64,000 bases of DNA, taken from positions 186,001-250,000 of the forward strand of contig NZ_QPEX01000030.1 in NCBI RefSeq assembly GCF_003335505.1, read 5' to 3'. Origin of the DNA: Bremerella cremea. Its GTDB lineage: Bacteria; Planctomycetota; Planctomycetia; Pirellulales; Pirellulaceae. The notes under the pieces were generated by a model, which saw only the letters and a list, made by a program, of their open reading frames with translations, was not told the origin of the DNA and made no database searches. Positions 34,184-42,709 of this stretch are shown here, piece after piece (within the stretch, counting starts at the first letter, position 1; each line of letters begins with the position of its first letter). The translations under genes and the position numbers were made by a program.

Positions 34184-36341
34184 AGAGCCCGACTCGTTCC
34201 AGAACCATCACCGCCCAGCCAGGCGTGCGATTGGTGCCTCGGCGACCTTCGACAACCAGTTTTTCGATGGCCACGTTCCAATGTTCGTTGGTTATTGGGT
34301 CGAGGTAGTCCGGTAGGCGGAGTGAGGTTTTCTCGGCGTCGATTTTTGCCAGCATGTCTCGGTCGATACGCGTGCTTCTTCGCTGGCCAGAAAGCGATTC
34401 AAACGCGGGATGATGGAGAATCAACCCGCGCTGGGAGACATCGTCGATTGTATCGGGACGCAGGTCAATCAGGACGACCATTTGATTGCCGTCGATATCG
34501 GTATCGAGAATACCGAAGTCCCCTAGTTCGACCGACATACCCAGTACGCCGATCACCTTTTGTTGAGCTCCGTTGCCTGAGTAGATGGGGACCGTGAAAG
34601 CGACTTTAAGGGTATCGCTTGTATCGCTGGAATAGGTTGCCGAAAGATTGGCTTGGTGAATCGGAGCGACTTTGGCCGCATCGGATTCGGATAAGTCGTG
34701 TCCCTGACCATGGAAGTAATCACGAAACGCATACGAGTTGCCGATGGTGTTGCTCATGGGGGTGCGGGCGACTTGCTGTCCGGAAATGTCTAGCAGGAAC
34801 AAGCTGCTGACATCTAAGGCATTTTCTTCCTGCAATTGGATGAACTGCTGGTTTAGCCATGCTTGAGCAGGTTCCCAGCGGGCTAAGTCTGCGGGGGCTT
34901 CGTTAATGCTGGCCATGGCCTGCTTAATCTCGGCGTCGCGGACGGCAGCTTCTAAGATTCGCCAGCGTAAGTCGATTTGGCCGGCGATCGTTTTCGCAGC
35001 GAACTTGGCGGACGTTTGCAGGCTTTGCTGCTTAGCCTGTTCCGCGATCAGACGGGCATCATGTTCGCTTTGTGCCATGTACCCTAGCCATGCTGCGGAG
35101 CCGGTAATGATAGCCATCAAGATAGCGGCACTAGCCACAAGCGTACCAACCAACGAGCGGTGGCGTCTCGACCAGCGCGCGATTCGACGCGTCGCGGGCT
35201 CAACGTAAGCTTGCACTGGTTCGTCAGCTAGATAGCTTTCGATATCGTTGGCTAGATCAAGCGCGGTGGTGTAGCGACGATTCGGCTCAAGGGCCATCGC
35301 TTTTAGGCAAATGGCTTCAATGGCCTTCGAGAGCCCCCGTTGCCGCTGCGTAGGAGGAGGAAAGTCGCCGGTTAAGATCTGCTGACGAATTTGGGGAAAG
35401 CTGTTCCCGTTGAAGGGTGCCACCCCGGTTAAAATCTTGTAGAGTGTTCCCCCCAAGCTGTAAATGTCTGTCGCCGGACTAAGGAGCACTGCTTTTTCGG
35501 CGACCTCGGGGCTCATGTAGGCTGGTGTGCCGGCACCGTGATCTGAGCCTTGGCTGGAATCGCTGTCGCTGGGCATCAAGGTTTCTTCGCCGGACTGGCG
35601 AAATGGTTCGTCGCGGCCAAACGGTTGCGCCAAGCCCCAGTCGACCACCAGCGTTTCGCCATATTTGCCCAGCATGATGTTCGATGGCTTGATGTCGCGG
35701 TGAATAATTCCGCGATTGTGGGCATAGGCGATTGTTTTGCAAACGGTGACAAACTGGCCAAGTAGCTTTCGCAGATGAGCCTGATTGATGTTGTGGCTCC
35801 CCTGGCTGTGCAAGCGAGCGATTGCTTCGTCGAGCGTTTCCCCTTGGATGTAACGCATGACATAAAAGATGCGGCCGTCGTAGCTTTCGCCCAGTCCATA
35901 TACGGGGACGACTCCTGGGTGATCGAGACGGCTGGTTACTTCCGCTTCACGACGAAAGACATTGCGATGTTCTTCGCTATCGCTGATATGTCGGTGAATG
36001 AACTTGAGAACGACCTCGCGATGCAGCATGTCGTCTTGCGCGCGATAGACCGCACCAAGTCCTCCTTGGGCCAGCCAACGCAACTCGCCAAACCTAGCCG
36101 AGGTAAAGCACTCCGGTTCGTCGCTCGGCAGGTTGTTGAGGGTGCGGACTTGGGTCGTTTCTTCCGAGTTTTGGAGCCGCTGGTTCATGGCCTTGAGGGC
36201 TTTGATCTGTCTTTCCAGATCTTCTCGCAACTCTGGGGCATGGACGCACAGCGAGGCCGCGTCGAGGTCTTCGCCTCGTTCGGCGGCTTCCTCCCATTGC
36301 TCCAAAAGCTGTGCTAAGCGGCTTTGTGAGGCCTCGTTCAT
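34182..36341 (-). CDS. Serine/threonine protein kinase with extracytoplasmic Cache-like sensor
   Basis: A transmembrane Hanks-type kinase of 719 residues. An N-terminal segment is followed by the kinase domain at about 85-380 with a glycine loop (AQGGLGAVYR), VVLKFIH for the ATP-binding lysine, the catalytic HRDIKPSN, the VDWGLAQP metal-binding loop (a DWG variant of DFG), and GTPAYMSPE. A single helix follows near 400-420 (TLVASAAILMAIITGSAAWL), then an extracytoplasmic sensor of about 290 residues with the FRDYF and LDISGQQVARTPMSN features of a Cache domain. Only three bases separate it from the ECF sigma gene, so the pair is probably translated together and functionally coupled. Confidence 0.9.
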   Translation of the reverse strand: MNEASQSRLAQLLEQWEEAAERGEDLDAASLCVHAPELREDLERQIKALKAMNQRLQNSEETTQVRTLNNLPSDEPECFTSARFGELRWLAQGGLGAVYRAQDDMLHREVVLKFIHRHISDSEEHRNVFRREAEVTSRLDHPGVVPVYGLGESYDGRIFYVMRYIQGETLDEAIARLHSQGSHNINQAHLRKLLGQFVTVCKTIAYAHNRGIIHRDIKPSNIMLGKYGETLVVDWGLAQPFGRDEPFRQSGEETLMPSDSDSSQGSDHGAGTPAYMSPEVAEKAVLLSPATDIYSLGGTLYKILTGVAPFNGNSFPQIRQQILTGDFPPPTQRQRGLSKAIEAICLKAMALEPNRRYTTALDLANDIESYLADEPVQAYVEPATRRIARWSRRHRSLVGTLVASAAILMAIITGSAAWLGYMAQSEHDARLIAEQAKQQSLQTSAKFAAKTIAGQIDLRWRILEAAVRDAEIKQAMASINEAPADLARWEPAQAWLNQQFIQLQEENALDVSSLFLLDISGQQVARTPMSNTIGNSYAFRDYFHGQGHDLSESDAAKVAPIHQANLSATYSSDTSDTLKVAFTVPIYSGNGAQQKVIGVLGMSVELGDFGILDTDIDGNQMVVLIDLRPDTIDDVSQRGLILHHPAFESLSGQRRSTRIDRDMLAKIDAEKTSLRLPDYLDPITNEHWNVAIEKLVVEGRRGTNRTPGWAVMVLERVGL

Positions 36342-36344
36342 GAT

Positions 36345-36980
36345 TTACGTCTTTCCTTGATCCGCATCTTCTGGTCCCAGCAGAACATCGTGCAGCATTA
36401 AACGAGCCGATCGCCAGCGGCGGCGGACGGTGCGTACACTTGTTTGCAGGACATCAGCCGCTTGGTCTTGGGAAAGATCGTGATACCACAGCAAGTCAAA
36501 AACCTCTTTCTCTTCGGTGGGAAGTTGCTCGACCCGGCTATGAAACTCTTGCCATTCGGCCAGATGACCAGGGTCGTTTGTAACTTCGGCGTGTTCATAG
36601 CCTTGAGGCTGGTTGGCGTTTTGCTCGTCAACAAATTGCGTCTGGTGGTTGGCGCCCATTCCTTGAGGCCCCTGATAGCGGCGCGCCATATCGACCAATT
36701 CGCGGCGAATTTGCAACGCAGCCAAGCGAAAGTAGTGGCGAGCATCGGTAAGTTGGGTCTCACGCAGTGCTTGATAAAAGCGGAGCGACGCGTTTTGAAA
36801 GACATCGTCGGTTTGTTCCCAACGGGCAACATTGGGAAAGGTCTTGAGCATACTACGCGTGAGCCGGACCAATCGTTCGCACGTGATGTTTAAGAGATCG
36901 GACGCGGCAGTCGGATCTCCCTTGTTGAGCCGGTCGATATGGGAATCGATCGTTTTTCCTGGATCATCGTCTTCGGCCAT
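36345..36980 (-). CDS. ECF-type RNA polymerase sigma factor
   Basis: A 211-residue sigma factor of the extracytoplasmic-function group. Region 2 contains VARWEQTDDVFQNASLRFY and the DARHYFRLAALQIRRELVD stretch; region 4 contains LPTEEKEVFDLLWYHDLSQ and the DNA-reading helix DVLQTSVRTVRRRWRSAR. It should direct RNA polymerase to a regulon controlled by the adjacent kinase, which begins three bases later. A perfect palindrome (GCTTAGG-TT-CCTAAGC, 36983-36998) lies between its start and upstream bases and may be an operator. ATG at 36980 has AGGAA eight bases upstream. Confidence 0.9.
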   Translation of the reverse strand: MAEDDDPGKTIDSHIDRLNKGDPTAASDLLNITCERLVRLTRSMLKTFPNVARWEQTDDVFQNASLRFYQALRETQLTDARHYFRLAALQIRRELVDMARRYQGPQGMGANHQTQFVDEQNANQPQGYEHAEVTNDPGHLAEWQEFHSRVEQLPTEEKEVFDLLWYHDLSQDQAADVLQTSVRTVRRRWRSARLMLHDVLLGPEDADQGKT

Positions 36981-36982
36981 TT

Positions 36983-36998
36983 GCTTAGGTTCCTAAGC
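36983..36998. promoter_or_regulatory. Palindrome at the ECF sigma start
   Basis: GCTTAGG-TT-CCTAAGC is a perfect 7-bp inverted repeat with a two-base centre, beginning three bases upstream of the ATG of the sigma gene and covering its ribosome binding site. A symmetric operator is the simplest reading; the two-base loop makes an RNA hairpin less likely. Confidence 0.4.
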
Positions 36999-37165
36999 TA
37001 GGAACTCTCCCCCTATTTGTATTGCCTTGTCAGTCTAATGAGCCAACCGCCATCTCGCAATGAATAACCCGCTGTGGGTGGGGCTGCGATAGGCAACTTC
37101 CTCTTCCTGTTTGCCTAGCTTTTTCGGTCGAATCATTCGAGGGATTATCGGGGGCCCAGCGAAAA

Positions 37166-37203
37166 ATAAAAAAAAGCGACATGAATCGGTTCATGCCGCT
37201 TTC
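37166..37203 (-). terminator. Rho-independent terminator of the 37232-37651 gene
   Basis: On the minus strand, AAGCGGCATGAA pairs with TTCATGTCGCTT around CCGA and runs into eight T. It lies about 30 bases after the stop of the minus-strand gene. Confidence 0.9.
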
Positions 37204-37231
37204 CCTCCCCCGATGTGTTTTGGTGCCGTAT

Positions 37232-37651
37232 TTAGAGGCGTCGGACCGAAACTCGCCCTGCTTTGACGTATTGCTTGTTGAGCCCCAAGATCTTGAACTT
37301 GGGTTTGTAGCGATCTGCTGCCGAGTAGCTGCCAAACTGCTTGGAGTGGGTTGGCTCGCCGATGCCGTTATACTTCCAGATCTTCCAGTGCTGCCGGCGG
37401 TAAGAGTCCGCGATGCGGTCAGCGTCTCGCTGCGAGTTGGCCAGCGACGACCAGACCACGCCACCGCTCAGCGGATGGTAAAGCGTGACGCGATAGCGGT
37501 GATGGGGAACCGGATGCGGTTTCGGCTTAGGAGGGCACCAGCCGGGGACATCGATCTGAATGGGGCCAACTTGGAAATCCTTGGCACTGACTTGGCTTGT
37601 AATGGCGGCAAAGGCCACGGCGACCAACAGAAGGGAAGTGATTCGTTTCAT
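37232..37651 (-). CDS. Secreted hypothetical protein, 139 residues
   Basis: No family is recognised. The product has a signal peptide (about residues 1-23, ending VSA), a Pro/His/Lys-rich stretch (GWCPPKPKPHPVPHHRYRV) and a basic C-terminal half with WSSLANSQRDADRIADSYRRQHWKIWKYNG. The high basic content and single Cys suggest a small periplasmic or exported protein rather than an enzyme. It is followed by a strong terminator and is divergent from the DUF1549/DUF1553 gene, so it is a single-gene unit. Confidence 0.7.
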   Translation of the reverse strand: MKRITSLLLVAVAFAAITSQVSAKDFQVGPIQIDVPGWCPPKPKPHPVPHHRYRVTLYHPLSGGVVWSSLANSQRDADRIADSYRRQHWKIWKYNGIGEPTHSKQFGSYSAADRYKPKFKILGLNKQYVKAGRVSVRRL

Positions 37652-37976
37652 AGGACTGGCTCCGAGAACTTAAGTAGGATGGTGGTGGCCGTTGTTGTGT
37701 GGCCGGTGAGTGTCTTGCTTGTTAAGCACAGCGAATGCCAGCAGAAATAGCGGCCAAGAAATCAGCAGTTTTTTCTAAAGTGGCCGAAAGCCCGATTTTA
37801 CAGTGTATTTTGGCTAGACTTACTCTTATCTTTGTTTGCCGAAAGTGACGCAGGAGGGTACCATGAGAGTGGCCAGAAACACCGTAGTTTGACTGCGGAA
37901 TATGCCCCGTCTCACCTGACTCCATGTTTCCCACCTCTTGTTTGTTCTCCCTCACGTACGCGAGGAATCCCCCAAT
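37652..37976. promoter_or_regulatory. Divergent intergenic region with a strong Shine-Dalgarno and 9-codon ORF
   Basis: These 325 bases separate a minus-strand secreted-protein gene from the third DUF1549/DUF1553 gene. AGGAGGG at 37852-37858 lies five bases before ATG at 37863, which opens nine codons ending in TGA at 37892. Such an arrangement can be a leader peptide, or a chance match. Nothing else is recognised. Confidence 0.35.
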
Positions 37977-40900
37977 ATGCGAATTGGCCTGATTGCCATT
38001 CTACTGATGTCCCTTGCTGCGGCATCTTGGCCCCGTTCCGCTTGGGCGGCTGATGAAGCGATTGATTTCAATCGTGATGTTCGTCCAATTTTGGCTGCGA
38101 AGTGTTTTGCCTGTCATGGGCCTGACGAGGAACATCGGGAAGCCGGCTTGCGACTAGACGACCGGGAAGCGGCGATCGATCATGGCGCGATCGTACCGGA
38201 AGCGGTTGACCAGAGCGGCTTGGTCGATCGGATTATGTCCGATGATGCTGACTTGGTTATGCCGCCTCCCAGTGCAAACGACACGCTCAGCGAAGAACAG
38301 AAGCAGGTCTTAAAACGCTGGATTGAACGAGGGGCCAAGTATGCCAAGCACTGGGCGTTTGTATCGCCTGTGATGCCAGCGATTCCATCTGTTCATGACA
38401 CCGCATGGCCGCACAATGAAATAGACAACTTTGTTCTAGCTAAGTTAGAACGCGAGAAGCTGATGCCCTCTCCGTCGGCCGATCGTTATACGTTGGTGCG
38501 ACGCGTTTATCTTGATTTGATTGGCTTGCCCCCCACACCGGAAGAAGCAGATGCTTTTGTGAACAGCACCGACCCGGCCGCCTACGAAAAGCTGGTCGAC
38601 AAGTTGTTGGCTTCACCTCGCTATGGCGAACGCTGGGGACGAGAGTGGCTTGACCTGGCCCGTTACTCCGACACCAACGGCTACGAGAAAGATCGTGAAC
38701 GCTCGATTTGGCCTTATCGCGATTGGGTGATCCAAGCAATCAACGCTGATATGCCGTTCGACCAGTTCACGATCGAACAGATTGCGGGGGACATGCTGCC
38801 CGAGGCGACTACCAGTCAGCGGATAGCAACGGGGTTTCATCGCAACACCATGCTAAATGAAGAAGGGGGCATCGATCCGCTGGAGTACCGCTACTATGCA
38901 ATGGTGGATCGTGTAGCCACCACCGGAACCGTTTGGCTGGGCATGACGACTGGATGTGCGCAGTGCCATACGCACAAGTATGACCCGATCACGCATACCG
39001 ACTACTTCGCGCTGATGGGCTTGTTGAATAACGCCGACGAGCCAGACTTGGTCATTAAAGCCGAGGAACAGCTGAAACGTACAGAGGAGATTCAAAACGA
39101 TATCCGTTTGCTGGAAGATACGTTGATCTACGAGTTTCCGCCACGGGAAGGGGAGGGCTCGGAAGAGGAGCGTCGGGCTGAGAATTTCAAGCAACACTTC
39201 CAGGCTTGGCTAGACAAGGGAAAAACGGAAGCGGTCTCCTGGCAGTCGTTGGAGGCGACCGAGTTGAAGACGAATCTGCCGCTGTTACAGCAGTTGCCTG
39301 ACCTCTCGATTTTTTCGACCGGGGATATAACCAAGCGAGACGTGTTTCAGCTATCGTTTGCCTTACCTGATCCGGCAAAGCCGATTACTGCGATTCGACT
39401 GGAAGTGCTACCGGACGATCGCTTGCCAGCAGGTGGTCCCGGTAGGGCTTATTACGAAGGACGCAAGGGTGACTTCTTTCTTAGTGAGCTGTCAGCCCAA
39501 ATCGATGGCAAGCCAGTTACGCTGCAAGATGCCTCGCACGACTACGGTAAGATTGCGGTCGGCAGCGGATCGGCGGATGCGGCCAATGTGTTGGATGGCG
39601 AAGGTTCCACCGGCTGGTCGACTGCCGCAGGAGAAGGAAAGCCGCATCATTTGGTGGTGAACCTTGCCGAGCCAATCGCTGGCGGAAAGCAACTGCAGAT
39701 AGAGATGCTGTTCGAACGGCACTTCGCGGCCAGTTTGGGGCGGTTTCGGATTTCCGTTGCCCATGCCAGCCAGCCTGTGGCAGCAAAGCAAATGCCGCTC
39801 GATGTCGAGGCCATCCTTTCCCGAAACGAGGAAACTTGGACGGAGGTCGAGAAAGCTCGGTTGAAGAGTCAATTCATTCAAGAGTCTCCTGAATTGGCCG
39901 AGGCTCGGAAGATGATTCAGGCTCTCAAACAGCAATTGCCTGACTATCCCATCACGATGGTCATGGAGGAACGCCCGGCAGAAAATCCACGCGTTACGCA
40001 CTTGCATCATCGGGGTGAGTATCTGAGCCCTAAACAGGAAGTTGAGCCGAACATCCCTGCATTCTTACGCGCTGACGAAACGCCAGGACCGACGAACCGG
40101 CTGGAGTTTGCCCAATGGTTGGTTAGCCGGCAGAACCCTTTGGTCGCTCGGGTTACCGTGAATCGGGCTTGGCAGTCAATATTCGGCAAGGGCTTAGTGG
40201 AATCGAGTGGCGACTTCGGGACGCAGTCCGAGCCCCCTTTGCATCCTGAACTGCTCGACTACTTGGCTTGTAAGTTTATGGAAGATGGCTGGTCGCGGAA
40301 GAAGCTACATCGAGCGATCGTTACCAGTGCAACCTACCAGCAAAGTTCGGTCACGACAGCGAAACTCCAACAGCGTGACCCGGCAAACCGATTACTCGCT
40401 CGAGGGCCTCGCTTCCGTGTCGATGCCGAGTTGGTGCGCGATACGATGCTTAAAGCAAGTGGGCTGCTGTCGGATAAAATGTACGGCCCTGGCGTTTATC
40501 CTCCTCAGCCAGAAAGCGTAACAGCTTTGGCTTATGGCAATGTGCCTTGGAAGCCATCGGCGGGCGAGGACCGATATCGTCGTTCGATTTATACGTTTAG
40601 TAAACGGACGGCCCCGTTTGCCTCTTACACGGTGTTCGATGCACCCACCGGCGAAGTTTGCACAGCCGGACGCGACCGAAGCAATACGCCTTTGCAAGCA
40701 TTAACGCTGTTAAACGATGAAATGTACTTGGAATTAGCTCAGCATTTGGCACAGGCTGCGGTAACGCCTAAGGCAACCGAAGAAGAGATCGTGACGGCGA
40801 TCTTTCGCCGGTTGCTAACGCGGCCCCCAGAGCCTGGTGAATTAGAAGCATTGCTGGCCTACTATCATTCGCAACTCGAACGGATTGAGAGCGGCGAGAT

Positions 40901-41009
40901 CGAAGCTACTCAAGTAGCCGGAAGCGAGCAGGCCTCGCCGCAGCAAGCGGCCTGGACGATGGTAGCCCGTGTCCTGATGAACGTCGACGAAGCAATTGCC
41001 AAACCTTAG
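37977..41009 (+). CDS. Planctomycete cytochrome/DUF1549/DUF1553 protein
   Basis: The 1010-residue secreted protein has a signal peptide, a cytochrome C-type domain ([12 protein letters not shown] near residue 40), DUF1549 (about 130-360, ending with the second haem-type motif [11 protein letters not shown]), a central beta-sandwich region about 430-600 with [19 protein letters not shown] that may bind carbohydrate, and DUF1553 (about 690-960) with [20 protein letters not shown]. The function is unproven. ATG at 37977 opens [18 protein letters not shown]. It is followed after 16 bases by its DUF1501 partner, the same order as in the two other pairs of this window. Confidence 0.88.
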   Translation: MRIGLIAILLMSLAAASWPRSAWAADEAIDFNRDVRPILAAKCFACHGPDEEHREAGLRLDDREAAIDHGAIVPEAVDQSGLVDRIMSDDADLVMPPPSANDTLSEEQKQVLKRWIERGAKYAKHWAFVSPVMPAIPSVHDTAWPHNEIDNFVLAKLEREKLMPSPSADRYTLVRRVYLDLIGLPPTPEEADAFVNSTDPAAYEKLVDKLLASPRYGERWGREWLDLARYSDTNGYEKDRERSIWPYRDWVIQAINADMPFDQFTIEQIAGDMLPEATTSQRIATGFHRNTMLNEEGGIDPLEYRYYAMVDRVATTGTVWLGMTTGCAQCHTHKYDPITHTDYFALMGLLNNADEPDLVIKAEEQLKRTEEIQNDIRLLEDTLIYEFPPREGEGSEEERRAENFKQHFQAWLDKGKTEAVSWQSLEATELKTNLPLLQQLPDLSIFSTGDITKRDVFQLSFALPDPAKPITAIRLEVLPDDRLPAGGPGRAYYEGRKGDFFLSELSAQIDGKPVTLQDASHDYGKIAVGSGSADAANVLDGEGSTGWSTAAGEGKPHHLVVNLAEPIAGGKQLQIEMLFERHFAASLGRFRISVAHASQPVAAKQMPLDVEAILSRNEETWTEVEKARLKSQFIQESPELAEARKMIQALKQQLPDYPITMVMEERPAENPRVTHLHHRGEYLSPKQEVEPNIPAFLRADETPGPTNRLEFAQWLVSRQNPLVARVTVNRAWQSIFGKGLVESSGDFGTQSEPPLHPELLDYLACKFMEDGWSRKKLHRAIVTSATYQQSSVTTAKLQQRDPANRLLARGPRFRVDAELVRDTMLKASGLLSDKMYGPGVYPPQPESVTALAYGNVPWKPSAGEDRYRRSIYTFSKRTAPFASYTVFDAPTGEVCTAGRDRSNTPLQALTLLNDEMYLELAQHLAQAAVTPKATEEEIVTAIFRRLLTRPPEPGELEALLAYYHSQLERIESGEIEATQVAGSEQASPQQAAWTMVARVLMNVDEAIAKP

Positions 41010-41025
41010 GACGGAATAAATACCG

Positions 41026-42471
41026 ATGAGTTTAAATTCTCTGCAGCTTCAAACTCGACGTCACTTCTTTCGTAATTGCGGCGTCGGCATTGGCAAAATC
41101 GCGTTGGCCTCGCTCTTGGCTCAATCGGCCACGCCTGGCGGGGTTTTGGCGTCGGAAGCTGCCAGCCCGTTCGCGCCCAAAAGCGGCCACTTTCCTGCCA
41201 CAGCCAAACGCGTGATCTATCTGTTCATGGCCGGCGCGCCGAGTCAATTGGATATGTTCGATTACAAGCCTAAGCTTGCTGAACTTGCCGGAAAACCGAT
41301 TCCACCTTCGGTGATTCAAGGGCAGCGGTATGCCTTTATTCAGCCAGATGCTGCCGTACTGGGCCCGCAGTTCAAGTTTGCCAAGCAAGGACAATCAGGG
41401 GCGGAAATCTCAGAGGTGATGCCACACTTGGCCAAAGTCGTGGACGACATCGCCGTAGTACGTTCGGTTCACACCGACCTATTTAATCATTCGCCTGCGC
41501 AGTTGTTTTGCAATACCGGCAACGGCGTCCCTGGGCGACCAAGCATGGGTGCTTGGCTGAGCTATGGCATTGGGAGCGAAGCACAAGATTTGCCTTCGTT
41601 TGTGGTGCTCAAAAGTGGCGGTAGTTTGAGTGGTGGAGCCGCGATGTGGAACGCCGGTTTTTTGCCTTCGGTTCATCAAGGGGTACCGTTCCGTAGCCAA
41701 GGAGACCCGATCCTGCATGTCTCGAACCCGGCTGGTTACGACAAACGAGCCCAGCGTGAGTCGATCGATATGATTCGTCAACTGAACCAACGCCAATTAA
41801 ACGCGGTGGGTGATCCAGAAATCCAAACGCGGATGGATGCGTACGAAATGGCGTTTCGGATGCAGACACGTGCCCCTGAATTGATGGACTTCTCGCAAGA
41901 GTCGGCTGAGACGCTGGACTTGTACGGTGCCAATCTGAGCGATCCCGGTCAGGCTTTTGCCAACAACTGCCTACTCGCTCGACGTTTGGCAGAACGAGGG
42001 GTCCGTTTTATCCAAGTCTATCATGCCGGTTGGGATCATCACAGCAACGTCAAGGGAGGCGTCCAGGGGCAATGCAAGCAAACCGATCAGGCCTGTGCGG
42101 CACTGATACAAGACTTGAAACGACGCGGTTTGTTGGAAGACACGTTAGTCGTATGGGGAGGAGAATTCGGCCGTACGCCGATGGTCGAAGCGAGCGCCGC
42201 CCTGGGACGCAGCCAGGGTCGTGATCACCATCCGCAAGCGTTCACTATGTGGTTTGCCGGAGGAGGGATCAAGCCGGGGATCACCTTGGGGCAAACCGAT
42301 GAGCTTGGTTTTCACCCAGTTGAACAACCGGTTCATGTGCATGATGTGCAAGCGACTATTTTGCGCTGCTTAGGTATCGATCACGAGCAGCTAACGTTCC
42401 GCTTTCGCGGTCTTAACTTCCGCTTGACCGGCGTGGAGGAGCATCACCCGGTTGAAGCTTTGTTGGCCTAG
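41026..42471 (+). CDS. DUF1501 family secreted protein
   Basis: A 481-residue DUF1501 protein (sulfatase/phosphatase-like fold, reaction unknown). The N-terminus QTRRHFFRNCGVGIGKIAL is a Tat signal. Family features include RVIYLFMAGAPSQLDMFDYKP, the NGVPGRPSMGAWLSYGIGS stretch, GWDHHSNVKGG, FGRTPMVEASAALG and VHDVQATILRCLGIDHE. It directly follows its DUF1549/DUF1553 partner. The two probably form an operon of export-dependent proteins. Confidence 0.88.
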   Translation: MSLNSLQLQTRRHFFRNCGVGIGKIALASLLAQSATPGGVLASEAASPFAPKSGHFPATAKRVIYLFMAGAPSQLDMFDYKPKLAELAGKPIPPSVIQGQRYAFIQPDAAVLGPQFKFAKQGQSGAEISEVMPHLAKVVDDIAVVRSVHTDLFNHSPAQLFCNTGNGVPGRPSMGAWLSYGIGSEAQDLPSFVVLKSGGSLSGGAAMWNAGFLPSVHQGVPFRSQGDPILHVSNPAGYDKRAQRESIDMIRQLNQRQLNAVGDPEIQTRMDAYEMAFRMQTRAPELMDFSQESAETLDLYGANLSDPGQAFANNCLLARRLAERGVRFIQVYHAGWDHHSNVKGGVQGQCKQTDQACAALIQDLKRRGLLEDTLVVWGGEFGRTPMVEASAALGRSQGRDHHPQAFTMWFAGGGIKPGITLGQTDELGFHPVEQPVHVHDVQATILRCLGIDHEQLTFRFRGLNFRLTGVEEHHPVEALLA

Positions 42472-42709
42472 CCTGCCGTTTAACATGCTCTGTTCGACCA
42501 TCGAATCGATTGCCATCTTATCAGCATCTTGGGCATATCGAATATGGATGTGCCAGCCGGCTCCAAGCGGATTACGAAACGGGTGAATCAGACCTGCTAC
42601 GTAGGGATCTGTACCTTAGTCGATAAATAATCCTTGTCTATTGCGAATCCGCCTCTCTACAATAGCGGGTGCGCGGGACAGAGGATGTCGATCGAAGAAG
42701 GAGCCGGTT

